Shown: positions 9,297-18,221 of the stretch, piece after piece | Layout of the letters: every line of letters begins with the position of its first letter | How positions within the stretch are numbered: the first letter of the stretch is position 1 | Origin: Streptomyces sp. NBC_00287 | GTDB taxonomy: Bacteria > Actinomycetota > Actinomycetes > Streptomycetales > Streptomycetaceae | DNA length: 64,000 nt | Reading direction: 5' to 3' | Assembly (NCBI RefSeq): GCF_036173105.1 | Contig: NZ_CP108053.1 | Coordinates: 9,176,001 to 9,240,000 of the forward strand | Made by a program: the position numbers and the translations under genes | Notes under the pieces: model-generated | What the model was told of the DNA's origin: nothing | The model's input: only the letters and a program-made list of their open reading frames with translations | Databases searched by the model: none

Positions 9297-10144
9297 TGCG
9301 TATCTTCGACCCGCACATCCACATGACCTCCCGCACCACCGACGACTACGAGGCGATGCATGCCGCCGGTGTGCGCGCCGTCGTCGAACCGTCCTTCTGG
9401 CTCGGCCAGCCCCGCACCTCGCCGGCCGGCTTCTTCGACTACTTCGACGCCCTCCTCGGCTGGGAACCCTTCCGCGCCGCCCAGTACGGCATCGCCCACC
9501 ACTGCACGCTCGCCCTTAACCCCAAAGAGGCCAACGACCCCCGCTGCACGCCCGTCCTGGACGCGCTGCCCCGCTACCTCGTCAAGGACGGCGTCGTCGC
9601 CGTCGGTGAGATCGGCTACGACTCCATGACCCCGGCCGAGGACACCGCGCTGGCCGCCCAGCTTCAGCTCGCCGCCGACCACGGCCTGCCCGCCCTCGTC
9701 CACACCCCCCACCGCGACAAGCTCACCGGCCTGCACCGCACCGTCGACGTCGTGCGCGAGTCGAACCTGCCCATGGAACGGGTGCTGCTCGACCACCTCA
9801 ACGAGACGACCGTCCAACACGCCAAGGACAGCGGCTGCTGGCTCGGCTTCTCGGTCTACCCGGACACCAAGATGGACGAGGACCGCATGGTCGAGATCCT
9901 CAGGACGTACGGAACGGAGAAAGTCCTCGTCAACTCGGCCGCCGACTGGGGAAAGAGCGACCCGCTCAAGACCCGCAAGGTCGCCGACGCCATGCTCGCG
10001 GCCGGCTTCGGCGAGGACGACGTCGACCAGGTGCTGTGGCGCAACCCGGTCGCCTTCTACGGACTCAGCGGCCGCCTGCGCCTCGACGTCCCCCAGGCGG
10101 AGGGCCTGCACGAGGGCAACTCCATCCTGCGCGGCGGGGAGTGA
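9296..10144 (+). CDS. TatD-family metal-dependent hydrolase (EboB-like)
   Basis: 282-residue amidohydrolase-fold protein. It opens with the metal-binding motif FDPHIHMTSR; further ligands are probably Glu in VGEIGYDSM, His in LVHTPHR, His in LLDHLNE and Asp in NSAADWGKSD. The GEIGYD/HTPHRDK set fits the TatD subgroup found in ebo clusters rather than the housekeeping TatD nuclease. TGATG coupling to EboA and a 3-bp gap to EboE place it inside the same operon. Confidence 0.83.
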   Translation: MRIFDPHIHMTSRTTDDYEAMHAAGVRAVVEPSFWLGQPRTSPAGFFDYFDALLGWEPFRAAQYGIAHHCTLALNPKEANDPRCTPVLDALPRYLVKDGVVAVGEIGYDSMTPAEDTALAAQLQLAADHGLPALVHTPHRDKLTGLHRTVDVVRESNLPMERVLLDHLNETTVQHAKDSGCWLGFSVYPDTKMDEDRMVEILRTYGTEKVLVNSAADWGKSDPLKTRKVADAMLAAGFGEDDVDQVLWRNPVAFYGLSGRLRLDVPQAEGLHEGNSILRGGE

Positions 10145-10147
10145 GTC

Positions 10148-11317
10148 ATGCGCTTCCGGCACCCCGACGGGTCCACCGTCCACCTCGCCTACTGCACCAA
10201 CGTCCACCCCGCGGAAACCCTCGACGGTGTCCTCGCCCAACTGCGCGACCACTGCGAGCCGGTCCGCAGATGCCTGGGACGCGACCGCCTCGGCATCGGC
10301 CTGTGGCTCGCCAAGGACGCCGCACGCGCGCTGATCACCGACCCGGTGGCACTGCGGGAACTGCGGACCGAGCTGGACCGGCGCGGCCTCGAAGTCGTCA
10401 CGCTGAACGGCTTCCCCTACGAGGGGTTCGGCGCCCAGGAGGTCAAGTACCGCGTTTACCGGCCCGACTGGGCCGACGCCGAACGCCTCGCGCACACCAC
10501 CGACCTGGCCCGGCTCCTGACGGCGCTCCTTCCGGACGACGTCACCGAGGGAACGATCTCTACCCTTCCGCTCGCCTGGCGCACCGACTTCGACGAGCGC
10601 GCCGCCGCCACCGCAGGCGCCGCGCTGACCACCCTGGCGGAGCGGCTGGACGCGCTGGAGGAGCTGACCGGCAAGTCGATCCGCATCGCCCTCGAACCGG
10701 AGCCCGGCTGCACGGTGGAGACGACCGCGGACGCGATCGGACCGCTCACCGCGCTGCCGGGCGACCGTATCGGCGTGTGCGTGGACACGTGCCACCTGGC
10801 CACCTCCTTCGAGGACCCGGCAACGGCGCTGGCCGCGCTCGACGCGGCCGGTATCGGCATCCCCAAGGCGCAGCTGTCGGCAGCACTGCACGCCGAGCAC
10901 CCTCACCTCCCCGAAGTCCGCGAGGCGCTCGCCGCCTTCGACGAACCGCGCTTCCTGCATCAGACCCGCACCCGAACCGCCGCCGGCCTACGCGGCACCG
11001 ACGACCTCGGCGAGGCCCTCGGCGGCCAGGCGCTCCCCGACGCGGCGCCCTGGCGCGCCCACTTCCACGTCCCCCTGCACGCCCCGCCCACCCCACCGCT
11101 CACCTCCACCCTGCACGTGCTGAAGGAGGCCCTGAACCTGCTGGTGGGAGGCGGGGAGCCGCGCACCCGTCATCTCGAGGTCGAGACCTACACCTGGCAG
11201 GCGCTCCCGCCCGAGCTGCGCCCCCGCACGAGGACCCAGCTCGTCGACGGCCTCGCCGCCGAACTGACCCTCGCCCGCGACCTGTTGACGGACCTCGGCC
11301 TGAAGGAGCTGCCATGA
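10148..11317 (+). CDS. eboE: Metabolite traffic protein EboE
   Basis: 389-residue xylose-isomerase-like TIM-barrel protein of the EboE family. The N-terminus LAYCTNVHPAE and the block EVVTLNGFPYEGFGAQEVKYRVYRPDW are hallmarks of the family. Later elements include IALEPEPGC, CVDTCHLATSFE and a C-terminal THSTxH-like part reading HVPLHAPPTPPLTSTLH. Its stop overlaps the phosphodiesterase start (ATGA). EboE is required in ebo clusters, but its reaction is not known. Confidence 0.88.
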   Translation: MRFRHPDGSTVHLAYCTNVHPAETLDGVLAQLRDHCEPVRRCLGRDRLGIGLWLAKDAARALITDPVALRELRTELDRRGLEVVTLNGFPYEGFGAQEVKYRVYRPDWADAERLAHTTDLARLLTALLPDDVTEGTISTLPLAWRTDFDERAAATAGAALTTLAERLDALEELTGKSIRIALEPEPGCTVETTADAIGPLTALPGDRIGVCVDTCHLATSFEDPATALAALDAAGIGIPKAQLSAALHAEHPHLPEVREALAAFDEPRFLHQTRTRTAAGLRGTDDLGEALGGQALPDAAPWRAHFHVPLHAPPTPPLTSTLHVLKEALNLLVGGGEPRTRHLEVETYTWQALPPELRPRTRTQLVDGLAAELTLARDLLTDLGLKELP

Positions 11318-12696
11318 GCATTCGCCCCACGGCGCTGCTGGTCCTCGACGTGGTCGGCCTCACCCCCCGTCTCCTCGACCACATGCCCCGCCTGAAGGCG
11401 CTCGCGGCCTCGGGCTCGCAGGCGAGCCTGTCCACCGTGCTGCCCGCCGTCACCTGCGCCGCCCAGTCCACCTTCCTCACCGGCGCGCTCCCGGCCGAGC
11501 ACGGCATCGTCGGCAACGGCTGGTACTTCCGCGAACTCGGCGACGTACTCCTGTGGCGCCAGCACAACGGCCTGGTCGCCGGCGACAAACTCTGGGACGC
11601 CGCCCGCCGCGCCCACCCCGGCTACACCGTCGCCAATATCTGCTGGTGGTACGCCATGGGCGCCGACACCGACATCACCGTCACCCCCCGTCCGATCTAC
11701 TACGCCGACGGCCGCAAGGAACCCGACTGCTACACGCGGCCGGCGGCCCTGCACGATGAACTGACGGAGAAGTTCGGCACGTTCCCGCTCTTCCACTTCT
11801 GGGGGCCGGGCGCGGACATCGTCTCCAGCCGCTGGATCGCCGAGGCGACCCGCCACATCATGCGCACCCGCCGGCCCGACCTGGCCCTGTGCTATCTCCC
11901 ACACCTCGACTACGACCTGCAGCGCTACGGCCCCGACGATCCCCGCTCCCACCGAGCTGCCGCCGAACTCGACGCCGTCATCGGCCCGCTGCTCGACGAC
12001 GCCCGCGCGGAAGGCCGTACCGTCGTCGCCCTGTCCGAGTACGGCATCACCCGCGTCAGCCGCCCCGTCGACATCAACCGCGCCCTGCGCCGGGCCGGAC
12101 TCCTCGAAGTCCACACCCAGGACGGCATGGAGTACCTGGACCCGATGGCGTCCCGTGCCTTCGCCGTCGCCGACCACCAGGTCGCGCATGTCTACGTGCG
12201 TCGGCCCGAGGACCTGGAAGCCACCCGCGCGGCGCTGGAGGACCTTCCGGGCATCGACGCGATCCTCGACGACGAGGGCAAGAAGGCCAACGGGCTCGAT
12301 CACCCGCGCTCCGGGGAGCTGGTCGCGGTCGCCGCACCGGACGCCTGGTTCACGTACTACTACTGGCTCGACGACGACCGCGCCCCCGACTTCGCGCGAC
12401 TGGTCGAGATCCACCGCAAACCCGGCTACGACCCGGTCGAACTGTTCATGGATCCCGAAGATCCTTACGTGCGGCTCAAGGCGGCCAAGGCGGTGGCCCG
12501 CAAGAAGCTCGGCATGCGCTACCGCATGGCGTTCGTGCCCCTTGACCCCTCTCCTGTTCGCGGCAGCCACGGCCGCCTCCCCACGAGCGACGAAGAAGGT
12601 CCGCTCGTCCTGGTTTCCACCCCCCGCGCAGTGTCCGGCCGCGTAGCGGCCACCGATGTGAAGTCCCTGCTGCTGCGGCTCGCCGGCCTCTCCTGA
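11314..12696 (+). CDS. Type I phosphodiesterase/nucleotide pyrophosphatase (EboF-like)
   Basis: 460-residue alkaline-phosphatase-superfamily enzyme. Landmarks are LLVLDVVGL with a metal Asp, LPAVTCAAQSTFLTG containing the nucleophile region, ALPAEHGIVGNGW, LPHLDYDLQRYG with paired metal ligands, and DHQVAHVYV with a late His. There is no signal peptide, so it should act in the cytoplasm, perhaps releasing a phosphate or prenyl-phosphate leaving group. It is the last overlapping gene of the ebo operon. About 20 non-conserved residues near the C-terminus precede the stop. Confidence 0.85.
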   Translation: MSIRPTALLVLDVVGLTPRLLDHMPRLKALAASGSQASLSTVLPAVTCAAQSTFLTGALPAEHGIVGNGWYFRELGDVLLWRQHNGLVAGDKLWDAARRAHPGYTVANICWWYAMGADTDITVTPRPIYYADGRKEPDCYTRPAALHDELTEKFGTFPLFHFWGPGADIVSSRWIAEATRHIMRTRRPDLALCYLPHLDYDLQRYGPDDPRSHRAAAELDAVIGPLLDDARAEGRTVVALSEYGITRVSRPVDINRALRRAGLLEVHTQDGMEYLDPMASRAFAVADHQVAHVYVRRPEDLEATRAALEDLPGIDAILDDEGKKANGLDHPRSGELVAVAAPDAWFTYYYWLDDDRAPDFARLVEIHRKPGYDPVELFMDPEDPYVRLKAAKAVARKKLGMRYRMAFVPLDPSPVRGSHGRLPTSDEEGPLVLVSTPRAVSGRVAATDVKSLLLRLAGLS

Positions 12697-12748
12697 GACG
12701 GCTGCCGTCAGGCACCGCAGCACCGTGACAACGAAAGCGAGAAACACT

Positions 12749-13912
12749 GTGACCGCGTTCAACGACGAAGCCGTCACCGGCGACGCCCTGCGCCGCACGC
12801 TCGGCATCAGCCGCCGCCGTTTCCTCAGCACCTGCACGGCCGCCACGGCCGTGGCGATCGCCGCACCGGTGGTCGGCGCCGCACCCGCGCTGGCGCAGGA
12901 CGGCGCGGAAGCCGCCGTCGAGGACCGGGGCAGATCCGCTCTGGTCCCGCCGCACAAGCGCGGCATCATCCTCTACACCGTCCGCGATGCGATCGGCCGC
13001 GACCCGCTGGCCTCGAACCTGCCCTCCGGCTTCCGCGAGGTGTTCCAGCAGCTGTCGCGCTTCGGCTACCGCCAGGTGGAGTTCGCCGGCTACGGCCAGC
13101 ACGCCAACGCGGCCGGCGGCGCGAACCTGGGCACCGTCGAGGGCGCGAAGCTGATGCGCTCCTGGCTCGACGAGTACGGCCTGCGGGCGCAGGGCAGCCA
13201 CGGCTTCATCCCGCCGTCCTGGCCGCTGACCCAGGCCGACCTGGACACCTTCAAGCGGTTCCTGGAGATTGCCAACATCCTCGGCATGGACCACATGGGC
13301 ACCGGTGGCGACCCCACCGGCACCCCTTACCGGGCCGACTGGGACGTCGCCGCGGAGAAGTGGAACACCATGGGCGCCATCGCCCGGAGCGAGGGCGTGA
13401 AGCTCTACACCCACAACCACGACAGCGCCTACGACTTCCTGCTCGACGGCGGTCCGCTCGACGCCCAGGGCCGGCCGACCCGCAGCTCCGGCATCCGGAA
13501 GCTGGAGTACTTCCTGGAGGTGACGGACCGCAAGAGCGTCTATCTGGAGCTGGACGTCTTCTGGGCGCACGTGGCCCAGTACAAGTTCCACACGTTCACC
13601 GCTCACGACGGCTCGCAGCAGGAGCAGGTCTTCGATCCGGCCGCTCTCGTGGTCCGCAACACCAACCGCTTCCCCCTCTTCCACGCGAAGGACGGCGTGG
13701 TCAACCCCCAAAGCGGCCTGGGTTACGACATGGTGCCGTTCGGCACGGGTGACATCGACTACCGGAAGTTCTTCACCCGGGTGGGCGCGAAGAACTACCA
13801 CAACCCGATGGTCGAGCAGGACAACGCGCCGAGCGCGAGCACCCCCGGTCAGTCGCTGGAGTTCGCCCGGGTCGGCTACGACAACCTCGCGGCTCTGCGC
13901 GCCTGCCACTGA
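12749..13912 (+). CDS. Tat-exported sugar isomerase/epimerase (TIM barrel)
   Basis: 387-residue xylose-isomerase-like TIM barrel with a clear twin-arginine signal (SRRRFLSTCTAATAVAIAAP, cleavage after ALA of PALAQ near residue 50), so it probably folds with its metal inside and acts outside the membrane. Ligand-like elements include LYTHNHDS, YLELDVFW, FHAKDGV and a final Glu/Asp in MVEQDNAP. GTG 12749 is chosen over GTG 12725 for the better upstream purine stretch. It lies 52 bp after the ebo operon, so it may share that promoter and modify an exported product. A perfect hairpin at 13935-13956 follows. Confidence 0.82.
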   Translation: MTAFNDEAVTGDALRRTLGISRRRFLSTCTAATAVAIAAPVVGAAPALAQDGAEAAVEDRGRSALVPPHKRGIILYTVRDAIGRDPLASNLPSGFREVFQQLSRFGYRQVEFAGYGQHANAAGGANLGTVEGAKLMRSWLDEYGLRAQGSHGFIPPSWPLTQADLDTFKRFLEIANILGMDHMGTGGDPTGTPYRADWDVAAEKWNTMGAIARSEGVKLYTHNHDSAYDFLLDGGPLDAQGRPTRSSGIRKLEYFLEVTDRKSVYLELDVFWAHVAQYKFHTFTAHDGSQQEQVFDPAALVVRNTNRFPLFHAKDGVVNPQSGLGYDMVPFGTGDIDYRKFFTRVGAKNYHNPMVEQDNAPSASTPGQSLEFARVGYDNLAALRACH

Positions 13913-13934
13913 CGGAGCATCACCCGCAGAACCT

Positions 13935-13956
13935 GCCCGGCGCCTTGGCGCCGGGC
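13935..13956 (+). terminator. Terminator hairpin after the exported isomerase
   Basis: GCCCGGCGCC and GGCGCCGGGC form a perfect 10-bp stem closing on two T bases, 23 bp after the stop. It likely ends the ebo transcript. Confidence 0.6.
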
Positions 13957-14021
13957 GGGCCCCGGGCGTGCCCAAAACGCCCTGAACACCCCGAAATCGC
14001 CGGGACAATCTTTCCCTGAGG

Positions 14022-14068
14022 AAGTTGAAACTTTGTCCTTGACGAGTTGAAAGTGGGCGCTCTAGCGT
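14022..14068 (+). promoter_or_regulatory. Promoter and tandem operator before the PQQ-type dehydrogenase
   Basis: A -35 box TTGACG (14039-14044) and a -10 box TAGCGT (14063-14068) are separated by 18 bp. AGTTGAAA occurs at 14023-14030 just upstream of the -35 and again at 14045-14052 in the spacer, 22 bp apart. The first copy sits in a small palindrome AAGTT-GA-AACTT (14022-14033). The arrangement suggests a regulator, perhaps LacI- or ROK-like, binding two faces of the promoter; this is inference. Confidence 0.55.
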
Positions 14069-14178
14069 CCAACTGCCTCACTTCGTACGGGTTTTCACCC
14101 GATGTCACTCTGCAGCGGCCAGCCGGGGCCACGCCCTGGGCTTTTGCTGCCGCCGGCCAGAAAACAGAGGAGTTCTGA

Positions 14179-16299
14179 GTGCGCAACAGACGGATCGTCA
14201 CCCTGGTGGGGGCGGCTGCGTTGGCCGGAGCCGTCGGCCTCCTGCCTCTCTCTCCAGCACAAGCCGCCAAATCGGATTCCGCACCGCCGGCCCCGTCGGA
14301 TTTCCAGAAGGTCACCCTCAACGACCGCCCGGGCGAGCCCATGGCCCTCGCCGTCCTGCCCGACCGGCGCGTACTGCACACGGCACGCACCGGGGAGGTC
14401 CGGATCCACGACCCCAAGAGCGGCGTGAACTTCCTCGCCGCCGACCTGAAGAAGAGCCCTGCCGGGCTCTATCAGCACGATGAAGAAGGCGTGCAGGGTA
14501 TCGCCGTCGACCCCGGCTTCGCCAAGAACCGCTGGGTCTACCTCTATTACTCGCCCCGCCTCGACACCCCCATGGACGACCCGGCCACCGCGGGCGTCAA
14601 CGAAGGGGACGCACCGCAGTTCGGCACGGCCGCGGACTTCGCCAAGTACGAGGGCGTCACGCGCCTTTCGCGGTTCAAGCTCGTGGGCAACAAGCTCGAC
14701 TTCGGCACCGAACAGAAGATCCTCGATGTCCCGGCCGACCGGGGCATCTGCTGCCACGTCGGCGGCAAGATCGACTTCGATCACAAGGGCAACCTGTTCC
14801 TGTCGACCGGCGACGACTCCAACCCGTTCGCCTCGGACGGCTACGCCCCGCTCGACGACCGCCCCGACCGCAACCCGGTCTACGACGCGCGACGCACCTC
14901 GGGCAACACCAACGACCTGCGCGGCAAGGTCCTGCGCATCAAGGTCAAGCGCGGCGGCGGCTATGCGATACCCGACGGCAACCTCTTCGCGCCGGGCACC
15001 GCGAAGACCCGCCCCGAGATCTACGCCATGGGTCTGCGCAACCCGTTCCGCTTCGGGGTGGACGACAAGACCGGCGAGGTCTATGTCGGCGACTACTCGC
15101 CCGACGCCCGCAACGCCAACGCCAACCGAGGCCCCGGCGGCCAGGGCCGCTGGATGGTCATCGACCGCCCCGCCAACTACGGCTGGCCGTTCTGCGTGAC
15201 CCAGGACATGCCGTACCAGGACTACGACTTCGCCACCCAGAAGTCGAGCGGCGCGTTCAACTGTGCGAAGCCGGTCAACGACTCGCGTCACAACACCGGC
15301 CTGAGCGAGCTGCCGCCGGTCGAGGACGCGGAGATGGTCTACGGCTATGGGGCCTCCGAGGAGTTCCCCGAGCTCGGCACGGGCGGCATCGGCCCGATGG
15401 GCGGCCCGGCGTACCGCTACGACAAGTGGAACACGGCCGAGAACCGCTGGCCCGCGTACTTCGACGGCAAGCCGCTCTTCTACGAGTGGACCCGCGACCA
15501 GATGAAGGCCATCACCCTCGGCAAGCAGAACGAGATCCAGAAGATCGAGGACGCGATCCCCTCGATCACGACGGACGGCCCGATCGACGCCGAGTTCGGC
15601 CCGGACGGCGCGCTGTATGTCCTTGAGTACGGCACCGGGTACTTTGCGGAGCTGCCCGAGGCCCAGCTCTCCCGCATCGACTTCACCCGGGGCAACCGCA
15701 CGCCGGAGCCCAAGGCCGCCGCGGACGTGACCAACGGCACCAGCCCGCTGACGGTCCAGTTCTCCAGCGCCGGTACGAAGGACGCCGACGGTGACGCCCT
15801 CAGCTACGCCTGGGACTTCGATGCCGACGGCACCGTGGACTCCAGGGAGGCGAACCCGAAGCACACCTTCACCAAGAACGGCGTCTTCGACGCCACGTTG
15901 AAGGTCACCGACCGCACCGGGCGCTCGGCCTCCGTGTCTGTCCCCGTGGTGGTCGGCAACAAGGCGCCGGTCGTCTCGCTCACCACCGACCCGGCTCCGC
16001 ACGGCGGTACGCCCTTCCACTGGGGTGACACGGTCACCTGGCAGGTCACCGTCACCGACGACCAGCCGGTGGACTGCTCCAAGGTCACCGTCTCATTCAT
16101 CCTCGGCCACGACTCGCACGGCCATCCGCTCTCGTCGAGCAACGGCTGCTCCGGATCGTTCGAGACATTCGTGGACGGCGGTCACGCCGGCGCGGACGAC
16201 CTGAAGGCGGTCTTCAACGCCACCTACAGGGACACGCCCCCGGACGGCCTGCCGTCGCTCTCGGGCAGCGCCGAGGTCGCACTGACACCGGCCGACTGA
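14179..16299 (+). CDS. Exported PQQ-type sugar (glucose/sorbosone) dehydrogenase with PKD domain
   Basis: 706 residues. A Sec-type signal (VTLVGAAALAGAVGLLPLS, cleavage near AQAA) precedes a six-bladed beta-propeller of the soluble aldose dehydrogenase family, residues about 45-500. Landmarks are PMALAVLPDRRVLHT, GIAVDPGF, GICCHVGGKIDFD, FLSTGDD, GLRNPFRFGVD and EFGPDGALYVLEYG. A PKD domain near residues 510-600 has the usual YAWDFDADG core; a further beta domain ends the protein. It likely oxidises sugars in the cell wall, with PQQ supplied externally since no pqq genes are in the window. GTG 14179 has AGAGGAG before it. Confidence 0.87.
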   Translation: MRNRRIVTLVGAAALAGAVGLLPLSPAQAAKSDSAPPAPSDFQKVTLNDRPGEPMALAVLPDRRVLHTARTGEVRIHDPKSGVNFLAADLKKSPAGLYQHDEEGVQGIAVDPGFAKNRWVYLYYSPRLDTPMDDPATAGVNEGDAPQFGTAADFAKYEGVTRLSRFKLVGNKLDFGTEQKILDVPADRGICCHVGGKIDFDHKGNLFLSTGDDSNPFASDGYAPLDDRPDRNPVYDARRTSGNTNDLRGKVLRIKVKRGGGYAIPDGNLFAPGTAKTRPEIYAMGLRNPFRFGVDDKTGEVYVGDYSPDARNANANRGPGGQGRWMVIDRPANYGWPFCVTQDMPYQDYDFATQKSSGAFNCAKPVNDSRHNTGLSELPPVEDAEMVYGYGASEEFPELGTGGIGPMGGPAYRYDKWNTAENRWPAYFDGKPLFYEWTRDQMKAITLGKQNEIQKIEDAIPSITTDGPIDAEFGPDGALYVLEYGTGYFAELPEAQLSRIDFTRGNRTPEPKAAADVTNGTSPLTVQFSSAGTKDADGDALSYAWDFDADGTVDSREANPKHTFTKNGVFDATLKVTDRTGRSASVSVPVVVGNKAPVVSLTTDPAPHGGTPFHWGDTVTWQVTVTDDQPVDCSKVTVSFILGHDSHGHPLSSSNGCSGSFETFVDGGHAGADDLKAVFNATYRDTPPDGLPSLSGSAEVALTPAD

Positions 16300-16349
16300 C
16301 CCGCGGCAACATCACCGAGCCGAGGCACCCCGCTGCCGCGGCCCCCGCT

Positions 16350-16383
16350 GCGGGCCTCACGGTTCACTGACCGTGAGGCCCGC
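16350..16383 (+). terminator. Strong terminator hairpin
   Basis: GCGGGCCTCACGGT (16350-16363) and its exact complement at 16370-16383 form a 14-bp perfect stem with a 6-base loop, 50 bp after the PQQ dehydrogenase stop. Confidence 0.7.
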
Positions 16384-16525
16384 GAACGCGTGTCCGCTCG
16401 GCGTCCACTCGCCGCGTCGGGAAGCTCGCTGAGTTGCTCGGTGAGGCGGACGCGCGGCGCTGCGTGGGTGAGGAGGCACTAACGGCTCGGAGACGGCTGC
16501 GAAATGCGAGGGAAACGAGCTGTCC

Positions 16526-16553
16526 CTAATTTCTGTCACTCGATAGGAATTTC
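16526..16553 (+). promoter_or_regulatory. TetR-type operator before the APC permease (imperfect copy)
   Basis: The left arm CTAATTTCTGTC is identical to the left arm of the perfect palindrome at 19031-19058; the right arm CGATAGGAATTTC keeps most positions. Over 28 bp the two sites agree at 21 positions. It lies 33 bp before the permease ATG. The repeat ties the permease to the TetR regulator at 18222-18908. Confidence 0.75.
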
Positions 16554-16585
16554 GCTGGAACTCGCCTCCGCGACAGGGGACCGCC

Positions 16586-18178
16586 ATGACCGTGACCACC
16601 GATCCCACACCGCCGGCACCTCCCTCACCCGGCGACGCGGGTGACGGCTCGCTCGCCGAGTTCGGCTACCGCCAGGAGCTGCGGCGCCGGATGGGCCGCT
16701 ACGCGTCCTTCGCCGCCGGATTCTCGTTCATCTCTGTGCTGACCACGGTCTTCCAGTTCTTCGCCCTCGGCTACTCCTTCGGCGGGCCCCTGTTCTTCTG
16801 GACCTGGCCCGCCGTTCTCGTCGGCCAGCTGCTCGTCGCCGCCTGCTTCGCTGAACTCGCGGCCCGGCTGCCCATCGCGGGGGCGATCTACCAGTGGGCG
16901 AGCCGGCTCGGCAGTCCGGCTTTCGGCTGGTACGCGGGCTGGATCATGGTGGTCGGCCGGGTCGTGGTCGTGGCCGCCGCCGCACTCGCGCTGCAGGTCG
17001 TCCTGCCCGCCATCTGGTCCGGCTTCCAGATCGTCGGCGGCGACCCGTCACCGACCACGACCAGCGGCGCCGCCAACGCCGCCCTGTTGGGACTGGTCCT
17101 GCTCGCGCTCACCACGCTGCTCAACGTCCTCGACAACCGGGCGCTGTCGGCCGTCAACACCGTCGGCGTCACCGCCGAGATCGTCGGCGTAGCCCTGATC
17201 GTCACGCTCCTTGCCACCCACGCGGAACGCGATCCCGGCATCACCCTGCACACCGGTGGCGAGGGCGGCCTGATCGCGGCACTGCTGGTGGGTTCGTTCA
17301 CCGCCGCGTACGTCCTCATCGGCTTCGAGAGCGCGAGCGAGATGAGCGAGGAGACCGTCAACCCACGGCGCACCGCACCCCGCACGACACTCAGCGCGCT
17401 GACGACCTCCGGCCTGTGCGGCGGACTGCTGCTGCTCGGCGGACTGCTCGCCGCACCCAGCCTGACCGACGGGCGGCTGGCGACAGAGGGTCTGAGCTAT
17501 GTGCTGACCAGCACTCTCGGCGACGGCCTCGGCAAGGTCCTGCTCGCCGACGTGGCCCTGGCCGTCTGCGCGGCGACCCTGGCGATCCAGACCTCGGCCA
17601 CCCGCATGCTCTACTCCATGGCGCGTGACGGTGTCCTCCCGCAGTCGGCACGGCTGGCGAAGGTGCCGCGGCGGACCGGGATGCCTGGTACGGCCGCGGT
17701 GGTGGTCGGCGTCTGCGCCGGGCTGTTGCTTCTGCTCAACCTCGGCTCGCCGCAGGCGTTCCTGGCCATCGGCACCACGTGCATCGCGATGGTGTACCTG
17801 GCGTACGCGATGGTCACCGGCCCGATGCTGATCCGGCGGCTGAAGGGCCAGTGGCCGCCGGCGGACGGCGGCGATCGCGACGAGCTCGGCAAACCGCTGT
17901 TCTCTCTCGGCCGTTGGGGACTGCCCGTCAACGCGCTCGCGGTCGGCTACGGACTGTTCATGACGGTCAATCTCTCCTGGCCGCGTGGAGAGGTGTACGA
18001 CCCGGAGGGCGGCCACTGGTACTTCCAGTGGTTCACCGTTCTGTTCGTCGGTACCACGGTCGCCACGGGTGCGGCGTATCGCTGGTACCGCAGCCGCAAG
18101 GACGCGGCGTCCACGCCGAAGGGCCCGGACAGCCAGGTCCCGGCCGGGCCCGTCCTGGACGAGGGCGTACGTAACTGA
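16586..18178 (+). CDS. APC-superfamily amino acid/polyamine-type permease
   Basis: 530-residue transporter with about twelve hydrophobic segments. The N-terminal ELRRRMGRYASFAAGFSFISVLT and the GAIYQWASRL loop of TM3 are typical of APC-family permeases, as is the ESASEMSEET motif near residue 255. A hydrophilic C-terminal tail follows the last helix. The shared operator with the DUF1989/carboxylase operon suggests it imports the nitrogen substrate of that pathway, possibly guanidine or a guanidino/urea compound; the sequence alone would also fit amino acid uptake. Confidence 0.85.
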   Translation: MTVTTDPTPPAPPSPGDAGDGSLAEFGYRQELRRRMGRYASFAAGFSFISVLTTVFQFFALGYSFGGPLFFWTWPAVLVGQLLVAACFAELAARLPIAGAIYQWASRLGSPAFGWYAGWIMVVGRVVVVAAAALALQVVLPAIWSGFQIVGGDPSPTTTSGAANAALLGLVLLALTTLLNVLDNRALSAVNTVGVTAEIVGVALIVTLLATHAERDPGITLHTGGEGGLIAALLVGSFTAAYVLIGFESASEMSEETVNPRRTAPRTTLSALTTSGLCGGLLLLGGLLAAPSLTDGRLATEGLSYVLTSTLGDGLGKVLLADVALAVCAATLAIQTSATRMLYSMARDGVLPQSARLAKVPRRTGMPGTAAVVVGVCAGLLLLLNLGSPQAFLAIGTTCIAMVYLAYAMVTGPMLIRRLKGQWPPADGGDRDELGKPLFSLGRWGLPVNALAVGYGLFMTVNLSWPRGEVYDPEGGHWYFQWFTVLFVGTTVATGAAYRWYRSRKDAASTPKGPDSQVPAGPVLDEGVRN

Positions 18179-18221
18179 CAGTCGAGGCCGTGCGTAACCA
18201 AAAGTCGAGCAGGACGCCGCG

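Noticed and set aside
9203..10960. A long minus-strand open frame of about 585 codons
   Set aside because: Antisense to the TatD and EboE genes; composition is the Arg/Gly/Val-rich type of shadow frames and no domain is recognisable.
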